Assembly: GCF_009467825.1 (NCBI RefSeq)
Contig: NZ_WIOK01000006.1
Location: forward strand, 143,735 to 207,734
DNA: 64,000 nucleotides
From: Cyclobacterium xiamenense
GTDB lineage: Bacteria > Bacteroidota > Bacteroidia > Cytophagales > Cyclobacteriaceae
Reading direction: 5' to 3'
How positions within the stretch are numbered: the stretch's first letter is position 1; each line of letters starts with the position of its first letter. Positions 33,573 through 42,992 of this stretch are shown piece by piece. The position numbers were made by a program, and so were the translations under genes. The notes beneath the pieces were generated by a model, which saw only the letters and a program-made list of their open reading frames with translations, was not told where the DNA came from and made no database searches.

Positions 33573-34422
33573 ACCCTTTTATTTCAGGCTTTCCCTCCGG
33601 GAAAAAATGGTGCACATCTCGCTGAGGAAAAGGAACTTCAATGGCGTTCGCTTCCAATGATTCCTTTATAGCCTCCATGTTGTCCCAAAAAACCGGCCAT
33701 AGATCGTCGGCATTGGCCCAACACCGGACGGTGAGATCCAACGAATTGTCGCCAAAATTAGTAAAGTAAACCGCGGGTGCGGGATCACCGTGTATCCGTT
33801 CGTCCTTTTTTAAGGTATCCAGAATGACCTGTCTGGTCTTTTTCAAATCGGTACCATAGGCTACCCCTACCGCCATGTCAATCCGACGGGTTGGTTTTAT
33901 GGAAAAGTTAACGATGCTGTTGTTGGCAAGCGCGCCATTGGGAATGGTTACCACCTTGTTGTCAAAATTCCGAACCGTGGTATAAAGAATGGCAATTTTT
34001 TCGACCGAGCCTAGGGTGCCCTGCGCCTCGATGGTGTCGCCCACTTTAAACGGTTTAAAGATTAGAATCAGTATTCCCCCGGCGAAGTTGGCCAGTGAGC
34101 CCTGAAGCGCCAGGCCAACGGCCAAACCGGCGGCACCCAATACGGCAATAAACGCGGTCACCTCCACACCCAGCGTAGAAAGAACGGCGAGAATCAGCAC
34201 GATATACAGCAAGCCCTTCAAAAAACTGTTTAAAAACGACGCAAGGGAGGGCTCCACCTCGTACTTGATAAAAATCCTATCGGTAGCGCGTAGTGTAAAG
34301 TTGATCACCCATTTACCGATAAAATATACGAGTAAGGCAATAAGTATGCTTTTTACGGCCGTTAAAAGCAGTGGGACAATATTTTCTAGAAGCCCCTCAA
34401 AATCAAGGTTATCCAATTCCAT
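33571..34422 (-). CDS. small-conductance mechanosensitive channel (MscS family)
   Basis: A 283-residue MscS channel. Three transmembrane helices (about 12-35, 63-85 and 88-112) precede the pore helix region GLAVGLALQGSLANFAGG and the vestibule entry FKPFKVGDTIE. The beta domain (VTIPNGALANNSIVNFS) and the alpha/beta C-terminal domain (VAYGTDLKKTRQVILD) are intact. It would open under membrane tension to release solutes after osmotic downshift. The gene lies 49 bp after the methyltransferase gene on the same strand. It is separated by an AT-rich gap, so it may have its own promoter. Confidence 0.94.
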   Translation of the reverse strand: MELDNLDFEGLLENIVPLLLTAVKSILIALLVYFIGKWVINFTLRATDRIFIKYEVEPSLASFLNSFLKGLLYIVLILAVLSTLGVEVTAFIAVLGAAGLAVGLALQGSLANFAGGILILIFKPFKVGDTIEAQGTLGSVEKIAILYTTVRNFDNKVVTIPNGALANNSIVNFSIKPTRRIDMAVGVAYGTDLKKTRQVILDTLKKDERIHGDPAPAVYFTNFGDNSLDLTVRCWANADDLWPVFWDNMEAIKESLEANAIEVPFPQRDVHHFFPEGKPEIKG

Positions 34423-34471
34423 AGTCTAATTAAAATTTTGGTTAAAATTATGTCAAAATAGAATTTTTTTT

Positions 34472-35179
34472 TTAAAACCAACAAATAACCTGCCATCGGA
34501 ATGCCCAATGCCACGAAATTTTATAGGTAGTGATTCCCGCCGCGGCTAAAATCCGCTCCCAATCCGTTCTGCTAAACGCGCGCAAAACCGATAGCGGGGC
34601 ATCGTTTTTTACCATGCGGGAGCGAGAAAAGACCGCCGTCAGCCATTTGATGCTATAGTAGGCCAGAAAATGCCGATGCAGGTCATTAATAACCAACCCG
34701 ATTCTAGTGGTATCCTTGAGGTTACAAAGAATCTGGACCAGTTCCTCGTCGGTAAAATGATGGGTAAACAGGGTGCAGGTTTGTATGTCCGCCGGGGTTT
34801 TCAAAAAGTCCTTCTCAAACACATTTCCCACCCTAAACTGAATTTCAGGATACCTGGACTGGATGGTCTCGCGTGCCAGCGAAATGATGTGGGGATTGGC
34901 ATCGATGCCGGTAATTTCCAGCGAGTAGCGGTTTCGGTCTCCCCATTTTTTTAGCACCAAAGCCATGTCTCCCCTGCCACATCCCAAATCGGCAATGCGG
35001 TGCGTTTTTTGACGATTTTTCCCAATCAGGTACTGTATGCCAGAGGTGGTCACCCGATTTCCTCCCAATAGCCGGTTGATGGTGCGCAGCTCTCGAAGGG
35101 TTTGCTCCAGCTCCTTGCCGCTGCATTGCAGGTCGTCCATCAACTCCTTTGTGTAACTTCTGTGGGCAAATTTGCTCAT
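34472..35179 (-). CDS. class I SAM methyltransferase of the polyketide cluster
   Basis: A 235-residue SAM-dependent methyltransferase. Motif I is IADLGCGRGDMALVL (near residue 65); the acidic end of strand 2 is ITGIDANPHI, and TCTLFTHHFTDEELVQIL is the motif IV region. It starts with the ATGA overlap of the polyketide synthase stop (4 bases), so the two are coupled. It probably methylates the polyketide product, on oxygen or carbon. Cytoplasmic. Confidence 0.9.
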   Translation of the reverse strand: MSKFAHRSYTKELMDDLQCSGKELEQTLRELRTINRLLGGNRVTTSGIQYLIGKNRQKTHRIADLGCGRGDMALVLKKWGDRNRYSLEITGIDANPHIISLARETIQSRYPEIQFRVGNVFEKDFLKTPADIQTCTLFTHHFTDEELVQILCNLKDTTRIGLVINDLHRHFLAYYSIKWLTAVFSRSRMVKNDAPLSVLRAFSRTDWERILAAAGITTYKISWHWAFRWQVICWF

Positions 35180-36255
35180 GACTTTTGGAGCAATAAGGTT
35201 TCTAAGGTAAGCCCCGGACCAAAACCCATGGCCAAGACCTCTCCCTCTATGGCAGGATCTTCCAGGATGGCGGCGAGTACGTATAAGATGGTGACGGAAG
35301 ACATGTTGCCAAACATTTCGAGTACCTGGTGAGCGTGTCCATTTTGTCGTTCCTCAATGCCGAAAGCCGATTCAATTTTTTTCAGGATTTGTTTGCCTCC
35401 CGGATGAATCGCAAACTGGCGGATCTGTGCGATGTCAAATTTGTTTTCCAGGTTTTTTCGCAATTCCAAAATTCCTCGATTCAATAAATCGGGAATGTAT
35501 TTGCTAAGTCTCATTTCGAAACCAAAATCACCGATCGTCCATGCCATGTCGGTTTCTCCTTCGATCAGGATATTACTCTGGTATTGGCGGATGGCCAGAC
35601 CATGTTCTGCGTTTTTAACCAAAACAGCCGCGGCCCCATCCCCAAAAAGTGCATTGGCGATGACGTTATCCTCGTTGTACGCTTTTTGAAAGTGGATCGT
35701 GCATAGTTCCACACCCACAATCAATACGCGGGCGTTGGGTTCGCTACGGCAGATCCTATCGGCCAGTTTGATTCCATTAAATGCGGCATAACAACCCATG
35801 AAATGAATGGCGTAACGCTCGATCGTATTGGGAAAGCCAATCGTTTGGATAATGTCCATCTCCACTCCAGGCGCGTACATGCCGGTACAGGAGACCAACA
35901 CCAGGTGTGTCACCTTCGAGGGCGGGAGTTGCGCCTCCTGCAAGCATCGCCGAATGGCCGTTTGGGCCAAAACCGGAGCCACGTTCCGAAATACCTCCAT
36001 TCGCTTGGCCGTGCCCGGAAAGGGCTCCAGACTCCTGTTATTTGGAAAAAATTCAAACTTAGCCGGATCCTCGAAGTTGAAGTCATTCAGGGCACTGTAT
36101 CGCTGCCGGATCCCCGATTTACGGTAAATAAAACCCAATTTTCTGCTCTCCTGAGGGTCCAACCCATGTGCCAATTGCATAAAGCGACTGATCTTTTCTT
36201 GAGAAATGGGTTCTCCCGGATTGGCCAGCCCTATGCTGACGATTTGGCTATTCAT
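35176..36255 (-). CDS. type III polyketide synthase
   Basis: A 359-residue chalcone-synthase-like ketosynthase. The catalytic triad is visible: Cys155 (HFMGCYAAFNG), His284 (FAIHPGGKQIL) and Asn317 (FGNMSSVTIL). It would extend a starter acyl-CoA with malonyl-CoA and cyclise the chain, as in alkylresorcinol or alkylpyrone synthases. It is followed by a coupled methyltransferase, and a UbiA-type prenyltransferase is transcribed divergently from the shared 87-bp region. This gene set suggests a prenylated or membrane-bound phenolic lipid. The starter unit is not predictable. Confidence 0.95.
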   Translation of the reverse strand: MNSQIVSIGLANPGEPISQEKISRFMQLAHGLDPQESRKLGFIYRKSGIRQRYSALNDFNFEDPAKFEFFPNNRSLEPFPGTAKRMEVFRNVAPVLAQTAIRRCLQEAQLPPSKVTHLVLVSCTGMYAPGVEMDIIQTIGFPNTIERYAIHFMGCYAAFNGIKLADRICRSEPNARVLIVGVELCTIHFQKAYNEDNVIANALFGDGAAAVLVKNAEHGLAIRQYQSNILIEGETDMAWTIGDFGFEMRLSKYIPDLLNRGILELRKNLENKFDIAQIRQFAIHPGGKQILKKIESAFGIEERQNGHAHQVLEMFGNMSSVTILYVLAAILEDPAIEGEVLAMGFGPGLTLETLLLQKS

Positions 36256-36342
36256 GGATTTTATTTTAGCTTGTTTTTATTGTAATTTTCAAGATAAGTA
36301 AAAAACAGTTGCCATGACGAAAAGTTATCAAGCTTTCTAACT

Positions 36343-37227
36343 ATGTTTAAGAAATCAAGTTGGGAACACTTGCGGATTCCCTTTTCCTATTACCTGATGC
36401 CGGTATACTGGTTTGCGCTCGCCACCCTGCCCGAAATCGAACTCTTCCGGGCTGTGATGGTGTGGGTGGTTCTCCACCTTTTTTTATACCCGTCCAGCAA
36501 TGGATACAACAGTTATTTTGATAAGGATGAAAAAAGCATCGGGGGCCTGAAGAACCCCAAGAAGGTCAGTCTGGACCTGTACTACTTATCCCTGGTGTTT
36601 TTTCTGATAGCTCTTGGGCTTGCGCTGGTATTGGGCACTGCCTTTTTCTGGATGGTGCTGGTCTACGGACTGGTTTCCATGGCGTACAGCCATCCCTCCA
36701 TTCGGCTTAAAAAATATCCCTATGTCAGTTGGCTTACGGCAGGCTTTTTTCAGGGAGCCTTTACCTTCTGGATGTGCGTGGAAGGGCTGGGGGATTCGGA
36801 ATGGTCCTGGCCACTTCCGGATAGCCTGTGGATGCCGGCATCGCTAACCAGCATCTTGCTGTTGGGTTCTTATCCACTGACACAAATTTACCAGCACGAG
36901 GAGGATAGTAAACGGGGCGATGAAACACTCAGCCTAAAGCTAGGACTTTCCGGAACGTTCGGATTTTCGTCCATCTGGCTGTTGTTGGGTGGGATTGCAT
37001 TTGCCGGGTACTTCTTTTACACAAATCAACCCTGGGCGGTTTGGGTTTTCTTACTCGCCATGCTTCCGGTCGTATGCTATTTTTCGGTTTGGTTTTTTTT
37101 AGCCCAAAAAGATCCCGAACGATACGTCTCCCACAGCATGAGCATGTGGATGAACAAAATTTCTGCTACGGCTTTGAATGTCTTTTTTGTCTACCTGGTC
37201 TGGCAATCGCAGGCAGCCATCCCTTGA
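36343..37227 (+). CDS. UbiA-family prenyltransferase
   Basis: A 294-residue integral membrane protein with about eight to nine helices. The first polar loop has N56-SYF-D60-KDE, matching the NxxxD allylic-diphosphate (Mg2+) motif of UbiA; the second is YQHEEDSKRGDETL with the DxxxGD-like acidic cluster. Both sites look usable although the first lacks the last Asp spacing of the textbook motif. It is divergent from the type III PKS and methyltransferase genes, sharing their 87-bp promoter region. It would attach an isoprenoid to an aromatic ring made by the PKS (inference). Confidence 0.85.
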   Translation: MFKKSSWEHLRIPFSYYLMPVYWFALATLPEIELFRAVMVWVVLHLFLYPSSNGYNSYFDKDEKSIGGLKNPKKVSLDLYYLSLVFFLIALGLALVLGTAFFWMVLVYGLVSMAYSHPSIRLKKYPYVSWLTAGFFQGAFTFWMCVEGLGDSEWSWPLPDSLWMPASLTSILLLGSYPLTQIYQHEEDSKRGDETLSLKLGLSGTFGFSSIWLLLGGIAFAGYFFYTNQPWAVWVFLLAMLPVVCYFSVWFFLAQKDPERYVSHSMSMWMNKISATALNVFFVYLVWQSQAAIP

Positions 37228-37413
37228 GGCATGATAGGGTGGGATGGATTATGGAACGGCCTTAGGTACATGGGGTCCCGGTGCGGAACGGTAGAAAAAA
37301 GGAGGCTTTTCTTGCAGTCTCCGGCATCGGGATGCCGTTCAACTACAATTTTGATGAAGGAAGCTGCCAAAAAAAAGATATTCTTTATATTGCTCCAAAA
37401 TTAATTTTCAGGT

Positions 37414-40400
37414 ATGTATAGCAACACGATTACGAAGGGCTTTCTCGCCCTTTTGAGTGCAATGATCTTCCTTGGCGCCTGTTCCACGCGATCCGGCGAC
37501 CCCAGGGTATTGGTTTTTGCGAAAACCGAAGGATATTACCACGAATCCATCCCAGATGGATTGCAGGCAATTATGAAGTTGGGACAGGAAAACGGCTTTT
37601 CGGTGGATACCACCACTCAGGCCGAAATGTTTACCGAGGAAATCCTGCAACAATACAGCGCAGTCGTTTTTCTGAGTACGACCGGAGACGTACTCAACCA
37701 CTATCAGGAAGCCGATTTTGAACGCTACATACAGGCAGGTGGAGGCTTTGTGGGCATCCATGCTGCGGCAGATACGGAATACGATTGGCCCTGGTATGGA
37801 AAAATGACCGGTGGCTACTTTTCAGACCATCCGGGTATCAACGACCCGCACCCCAATATACAGGAAGGAAGCCTGGACGTAGTGGACAAATCCCATGGAA
37901 GCACCTCCTTTTTACCGGACCAATGGACCCGTACCGACGAGTGGTACAGCTACAAAAACCTGAACGAAGACGTCAACGTACTGATAACCCTTGATGAAAG
38001 CAGCTATCAGGGAGGAGAGGACATGGGCGAGCATCCCATTGCCTGGTACCACGAATACGATGGCGGCAGGGCCTTTTACACCGGTGGAGGGCATACCAGC
38101 GAATCCTTTCAGGAGGAGCTCTTCTTGCGCCACCTGGCAGAAGGTATTCGCTATGCCATCGGAGCCAATAAAAAACTGGACTATTCACGGGTGAGTAGCA
38201 AGCGGGTGCCCGAAGCCGATCGTTTCGCAAAAATCAACATGGTGAGCGGGGAGTTTACCGAGCCGACCGAAATGGCCATTCTTCCGAATCTGGATATATT
38301 GGTCTCCCAACGTAGGGGCGAAATCCTGTTGTATAAAAACGGAGATTCCACCACCAATCAGGTAGCTCACCTGGACGTGTATTGGAAAACGGATGCCCCA
38401 AGAGTAAATGCCGAAGAAGGGCTTATGGGCATCAAGGCAGACCCGGACTATGAAAACAACCACTGGGTTTATGTTTTTTATAGCCCCACGGGAAAATCAG
38501 TGAACAGGCTCTCCCGGTTTAAATTTGAATCCGATGAATGGAAAATGGATACCGAGCAGGTGATTCTGGAGTTCTATTCCCAGCGGGATATTTGCTGCCA
38601 TACGGGTGGATCCATCGCCTTTGACAGCGAGGGGCTGCTCTATGTATCGGCCGGAGACAATTCCACACCCTTCAACCAGCCCAACCAACCCCATACGTTG
38701 AGAGGGTATGCCCCGCTGGACGAAAGGCCGGGTTTTGAACAATACGATGCGGCGAGGTCTTCCGGAAACACCAACGACTTGCGCGGAAAAATTATCCGCA
38801 TAAAAGTGAATGAAGACGGCTCCTACAGCATTCCGAAGGGCAATTTGTACCCGGAAGGAATGGCGGGAACCAAACCCGAAATCTACGTGCAGGGCAATCG
38901 AAACCCCTACCGAATCAGCGTGGACCAAAAGACCGGCTACCTGTACTGGGGAGAGGTGGGGCCCGATGCCCGGGCAGACAGCCTGGGTGTGCGTGGTCCC
39001 AAGGGCTATGATGAAGTAAATCAAGCAAAAGAAGCCGGTTTTTTTGGTTGGCCCTTCTTTGTAGGAGACAACTACCCCTACAATGCCTACGATTTTGACA
39101 CCGGAGAATCTGGAATCCAGTTCGATCCACTCAAGCCGGTAAACCTGTCCCGCAACAATACCGGATTGAAAGAATTGCCGCCAGCCCAACCAGCATTTAT
39201 CTACTATCCCTACGTTGAATCGCCGGAATTCCCGCAAGTCGGAACGGGCGGCCGAAATGCAATGGCAGGTCCGGTGTATTACTCCGACCTGTATCCCAAT
39301 GGAGGCGGATTACCCGACTATTACGACGGAAAGCTGTTTATCTACGATTGGATTCGCGGCTGGATCAAAGCCGTGACGATGGATGAAAATGGCGACTACG
39401 TCAAAATGGAACCATTTATGGCAGACGTGCGCCAAAACGCCCTCATCGACCTGGAATTGGGACCCGACGGAAAATTGTACCTGCTGGAATACGGCAACGG
39501 CTGGTTCAGCGCCAACGAGGACGCTGCCCTTTCCGTCATTGCGTTCAACCCCGGCAACCGCGCGCCAGTAGTTACCGGAATTACCTCGGACAAAACATCT
39601 GGAACCCTTCCGCTTCAGGTGCAACTGCAAGTAAAGGCTAGCGATCCGGAAAAGGATGCGCTGACCTATACCTGGGACCTGGGGAACGGGGAATACATCG
39701 ACACCACCGAACCTCAATTGACCTACACCTACGAATCCGTCGGCGATTACGATATCTCGGTAACGGTCCGGGATACCGGAGAGGAAGCTGCCAAAAGCCC
39801 AGTGCTGAACGTGTATGCTGGAAACGTTGCGCCAGAAGTACACATACAGTTTGCCGGCAACTCCTCCTTTTATTTCCCAGGAAAATCCGTTGACTACGAA
39901 GTGACCGTCACGGATCCCGATGATCCCGAAGCGGGAAATGACCTATCCACCCTTTATGTGTCAGCAGACTACATCGAGGGATTCGACCAGGCAGAAGCGG
40001 CCATGGGGCATCAGATCATGTCGGAGGCCATGGCCGGAAAGAGCATCATGGAATCCCTGACCTGCAAAACCTGTCATCAGGTAGACGAGGCGTCCGTAGG
40101 CCCTGCCTACACGGAAGTTGCCAAAAAATACGCCGACGATCCGGAAGCAGCCGATCACCTGATCAATAAGATCATTAAAGGTGGATCGGGTGTATGGGGA
40201 GAAACGATGATGCCAGCCAATCCTTCCGTAAAAGAAGGCGATGCCCGGAAAATTGTCGCCTGGGTGCTTTCGCTCGGAGAATTAGAAAGCCTGGAATCCA
40301 GCCTTCCGCCAGCTGGCAGCCTGGATCCGCTTCAGGGAAAACCCCTTTCCAACAATGGGGTCATGATCCTGAACGCCAGTTTCACCGACCGGGGTGGCGA

Positions 40401-40848
40401 AACTATCAAACCACTGACTAGTTCCGCTACCGCCTACCTGCGGAACAGTAAGATTAGCTTTGACGAACTGAGCGAAACATCCGGATTCGACAATGTCGAT
40501 TTTGAGGGACAAAAAATCTTGATTGCCCCTACGGATCGTGGGCATGTTGCCCTCAAGGGAATCGACCTTACTGGTCTGAAAGGCATCGACTTTACGGCCG
40601 GTTCTCAAAACCCGTTTGCCTTTGGCTATCAGATAGAAGCCCGGGTTGGAAGTCCGGATGGCCCACTGATCGGTCAGTCGATACTTCGCAAAAAACCCGA
40701 ACAAGGCAGAAGCCAATACGACTTCCAACTATCGTTTGAAAATGTACCGGAGGAGGAAATGCAGGACCTATACCTTGTCACGGTACCGCTGAATGAAGCG
40801 GAAAAGGTAAATTTGGCCTTTTTATCCATGGAAATGATTTCCGAATAG
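37414..40848 (+). CDS. multidomain lipoprotein: ThuA, sugar-dehydrogenase propeller, PKD, cytochrome c
   Basis: A 1144-residue protein with a lipoprotein signal (AMIFLGAC, Cys23). Order of domains: ThuA-like (about 30-250, with GGGFVGIHAAADTEY and the metal-type HTSESF end); a soluble glucose/sorbosone-dehydrogenase six-blade propeller (about 265-715, with GLMGIKADPDY and VQGNRNPYRI); a PKD domain (about 725-805); a mono-heme cytochrome c (about 860-975) with CKTCH at 884-888 and a Met in TMMPANP as likely sixth ligand; and a C-terminal carbohydrate-binding-like domain (about 1000-1144). It probably oxidises a sugar on the cell surface or in the periplasm and passes electrons to its own heme. 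Transcribed alone, with a clear terminator. Confidence 0.92.
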   Translation: MYSNTITKGFLALLSAMIFLGACSTRSGDPRVLVFAKTEGYYHESIPDGLQAIMKLGQENGFSVDTTTQAEMFTEEILQQYSAVVFLSTTGDVLNHYQEADFERYIQAGGGFVGIHAAADTEYDWPWYGKMTGGYFSDHPGINDPHPNIQEGSLDVVDKSHGSTSFLPDQWTRTDEWYSYKNLNEDVNVLITLDESSYQGGEDMGEHPIAWYHEYDGGRAFYTGGGHTSESFQEELFLRHLAEGIRYAIGANKKLDYSRVSSKRVPEADRFAKINMVSGEFTEPTEMAILPNLDILVSQRRGEILLYKNGDSTTNQVAHLDVYWKTDAPRVNAEEGLMGIKADPDYENNHWVYVFYSPTGKSVNRLSRFKFESDEWKMDTEQVILEFYSQRDICCHTGGSIAFDSEGLLYVSAGDNSTPFNQPNQPHTLRGYAPLDERPGFEQYDAARSSGNTNDLRGKIIRIKVNEDGSYSIPKGNLYPEGMAGTKPEIYVQGNRNPYRISVDQKTGYLYWGEVGPDARADSLGVRGPKGYDEVNQAKEAGFFGWPFFVGDNYPYNAYDFDTGESGIQFDPLKPVNLSRNNTGLKELPPAQPAFIYYPYVESPEFPQVGTGGRNAMAGPVYYSDLYPNGGGLPDYYDGKLFIYDWIRGWIKAVTMDENGDYVKMEPFMADVRQNALIDLELGPDGKLYLLEYGNGWFSANEDAALSVIAFNPGNRAPVVTGITSDKTSGTLPLQVQLQVKASDPEKDALTYTWDLGNGEYIDTTEPQLTYTYESVGDYDISVTVRDTGEEAAKSPVLNVYAGNVAPEVHIQFAGNSSFYFPGKSVDYEVTVTDPDDPEAGNDLSTLYVSADYIEGFDQAEAAMGHQIMSEAMAGKSIMESLTCKTCHQVDEASVGPAYTEVAKKYADDPEAADHLINKIIKGGSGVWGETMMPANPSVKEGDARKIVAWVLSLGELESLESSLPPAGSLDPLQGKPLSNNGVMILNASFTDRGGETIKPLTSSATAYLRNSKISFDELSETSGFDNVDFEGQKILIAPTDRGHVALKGIDLTGLKGIDFTAGSQNPFAFGYQIEARVGSPDGPLIGQSILRKKPEQGRSQYDFQLSFENVPEEEMQDLYLVTVPLNEAEKVNLAFLSMEMISE

Positions 40849-40878
40849 TACGAAGCAGGGACACATCCAGGCCTCAAC

Positions 40879-40913
40879 CACCCTGTACCCATCGGTGCAG
40901 GGTGTTTTTTTTT
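40879..40913 (+). terminator. intrinsic terminator after the ThuA fusion gene
   Basis: CACCCTG (40879-40885) and CAGGGTG (40898-40904) form a 7-bp stem with a 12-base loop, followed by nine T. It lies 30 bp past the stop. Confidence 0.75.
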
Positions 40914-41059
40914 CAAGCCCTGGTATTCATTAAGGCGCCGTTGAAGCGGCTGCACCCGAAGAAACTGGCACCGGACAACTCCCCCTGGATAAGCCACTGG
41001 GGGTACGAATTCAGCTCGCTCGGGTACTCCTTGTAGATTCCAGGCGGTAGGGGATTAAT

Positions 41060-42427
41060 TCATTTTCTGAGCATAAAATTCACGCCAACTCCAACTTCCA
41101 CTCCATGGGTACGATCTTCTAAAAGGCCCGTACGCGCCACCGGTAACCAGTATTGACTTCGCAAAGACAATTTCCACCGCCTGGCCAACAGGTAATTGGT
41201 CCCAATGCCCAGTCGTAAATGACTGATTGTAAATTGGCGTAAAGGGTCCGAAGCATACTGATACTCCAGTTCGGAATTGTTTTCAAACTCGTAGATAAAA
41301 TCCTGTCGGGATAGGTAATTACCCAGCAGTCCGAAACCACTTTCAAAGCTCACTCCCGCAAAACTCGGGCTTCTCCAGCGCAGTTCCAGCGGGAAAAACC
41401 ACTGCCGATTGGTCAGGTAGATTTCGTCCAGGCTGCTGATATCCTGGGGCACTTCGGGCAGGCCATCCACCAATGCCTGATCCAACGCCATGATTTCCTC
41501 GTCATCCAATTCCCCTTCTACCCGGTTTCGTATGGCCCCAAGGTATAGGCCCCATCCACTTTCCCATTCCAGCCCCAGGTGAACACCCTGTTGATTGGGA
41601 GTGTAATATTCAATCAGGCGGCTGATCGGAAAAACCAGGGAGGTACCGGCTTCCAGGTGAAGCGTGGTACGACTTTTTCTGGCAACGGGCATCTGGTTTA
41701 GGTTGCTGGTGTCTCCTACGACGAGCTCCTTGTCCGTTCGCATCACAAACTCCTCCTCCGGGCCGACGGGAGCAGGTGCAGCCAGGGACCTTCTCCGGGG
41801 TTGATTGCCGCCAACCTTTCCTTTCATAGAACCCTTTCCCACTTCCTGCCTACCTGTGGTAAGGGAATCATCCACCTGACTCCGCGTCTCGCCGCTCCGG
41901 GTATCGGAACGGAAACCGCCAACGGACGCTTTTGACATTGAATGGGTTTCGACACCGGCCGGGTTAGCTGTTGCCAATGGATCCAGTCCCGGACCCATTG
42001 AGCCGGTAGCGGTATTTACTTCCACGAAGCCTTGCGTTTCTGCACCATTTTCCAAGTCCTCGTATACCGGATTACCGGCTGGAGGCCCAAGGGCCGTCTT
42101 CTCTTTTACATATATTTCCCGGTATACGTACACGGTGTCCACGAGGTACACCGTATCGCTGCGGTAAATCGTATCGACACCTACACTACCCCCTTCCTGA
42201 TAGAAGCGTTCAGCGGGTGTGTTTTTTTGCGTTTCCGTATACCACCACAGGCCCCCGAGAAAGAGGCCCGTAGCGTACAGGTAAGGAAAAAACCATTGCT
42301 TCCAGAAGGGGGTGCTAGACGCATACAACAGCGGGGAAAATTTTTCCCATGCTCCCTCTTCTTCCGGGGCGGAAAGCTGTTCGAGCTTGTCCCTGATTTT
42401 TTTTTCGAATGGATCGTGCTTAGCCAT
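41060..42427 (-). CDS. putative trans-envelope anti-sigma factor with C-terminal beta-barrel
   Basis: A 455-residue protein encoded right after an ECF sigma gene (8-base overlap). Residues 1-40 are cytosolic-like and acidic/basic (KIRDKLEQLSAPEEEGAWEKF), as in Bacteroidota anti-sigma-type N-termini. A single helix follows (about 42-63). Then comes a long periplasmic linker with a repeated DTIY/DTVY pattern (about 85-105) and a Pro/Gly/Ser-rich stretch. From about 235 the sequence is amphipathic strands, ending in GVGVNFMLRK, which looks like an outer-membrane beta-barrel. The topology would span both membranes. No family name is certain. Confidence 0.75.
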   Translation of the reverse strand: MAKHDPFEKKIRDKLEQLSAPEEEGAWEKFSPLLYASSTPFWKQWFFPYLYATGLFLGGLWWYTETQKNTPAERFYQEGGSVGVDTIYRSDTVYLVDTVYVYREIYVKEKTALGPPAGNPVYEDLENGAETQGFVEVNTATGSMGPGLDPLATANPAGVETHSMSKASVGGFRSDTRSGETRSQVDDSLTTGRQEVGKGSMKGKVGGNQPRRRSLAAPAPVGPEEEFVMRTDKELVVGDTSNLNQMPVARKSRTTLHLEAGTSLVFPISRLIEYYTPNQQGVHLGLEWESGWGLYLGAIRNRVEGELDDEEIMALDQALVDGLPEVPQDISSLDEIYLTNRQWFFPLELRWRSPSFAGVSFESGFGLLGNYLSRQDFIYEFENNSELEYQYASDPLRQFTISHLRLGIGTNYLLARRWKLSLRSQYWLPVARTGLLEDRTHGVEVGVGVNFMLRK

Positions 42428-42992
42428 GATTGATTTGCTTTTCTTGGTGTAGAGCAGCCAATGCCTTTTGCATGCTTGCCTTGGCTTTCGCGTAGTTGGA
42501 TTTGGATGTCCCTTCTGAAATACCCAGTTGCTCGGCGATTTCCCGATGGGTATATCCCTCTACCGCATACAGAGAAAACACCATGCGGTAGGCGGGGGAA
42601 AGGTTTTGTACGAGGGCCAGGATTTCTTCAGCGCTGATTTTGTCCAGCAGATCATCGTTAAACGAAGAACGAAGCGGTGCCTCTTCGTAACCCGGGTGCC
42701 TGTCTTCGTAGCGCTTCCTGCGGCGGAAATGATCTATAGCCGAATGGACCATGATGCGGCGTACCCAGCCACCAAAACTCAAATCGGGACTGTAAGTCTC
42801 AAGCTGCCGGAATACTTTAAGCATGCCCTCGTTGACCACTGACCGGGCTTCGTCCAGATCTGGCGTGTAGCGACGGGACACATTCAAGGCCAGCGGGTAA
42901 GCCAGTTTGAACAAGCGCTCCTGTGCTTTTCGATCATTTTTGCAACAAAGGCGAATCAGCTCCTGTAGTTCCTTGGAATCGGGTAAGTTCAT
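42420..42992 (-). CDS. ECF-type RNA polymerase sigma factor
   Basis: A 190-residue sigma-70-family factor of the extracytoplasmic-function type. Region 2 is about 22-100 (RLFKLAYPLALNVSRRY, SFGGWVRRIMVHSAIDHFRR) and region 4 about 125-182 (LSPAYRMVFSLYAVEGYTHR then EIAEQLGISEGTSKSNY). Region 1.1 and region 3 are absent, as expected. Its stop overlaps the start of the candidate anti-sigma gene by 8 bases. The target promoters are not known; the outer-membrane proteins encoded at 44.4-46.1 kb are one guess. Confidence 0.93.
   Translation of the reverse strand: MNLPDSKELQELIRLCCKNDRKAQERLFKLAYPLALNVSRRYTPDLDEARSVVNEGMLKVFRQLETYSPDLSFGGWVRRIMVHSAIDHFRRRKRYEDRHPGYEEAPLRSSFNDDLLDKISAEEILALVQNLSPAYRMVFSLYAVEGYTHREIAEQLGISEGTSKSNYAKAKASMQKALAALHQEKQINHG

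Noticed and set aside
37322..37337. Short hairpin after the UbiA gene as terminator
   Set aside because: Six- to seven-base stem with a tiny loop and no T-tract; too weak to call.
38497..39237. 246-codon minus-strand open frame
   Set aside because: It is antisense to the propeller domain of the ThuA fusion; no motif of its own.
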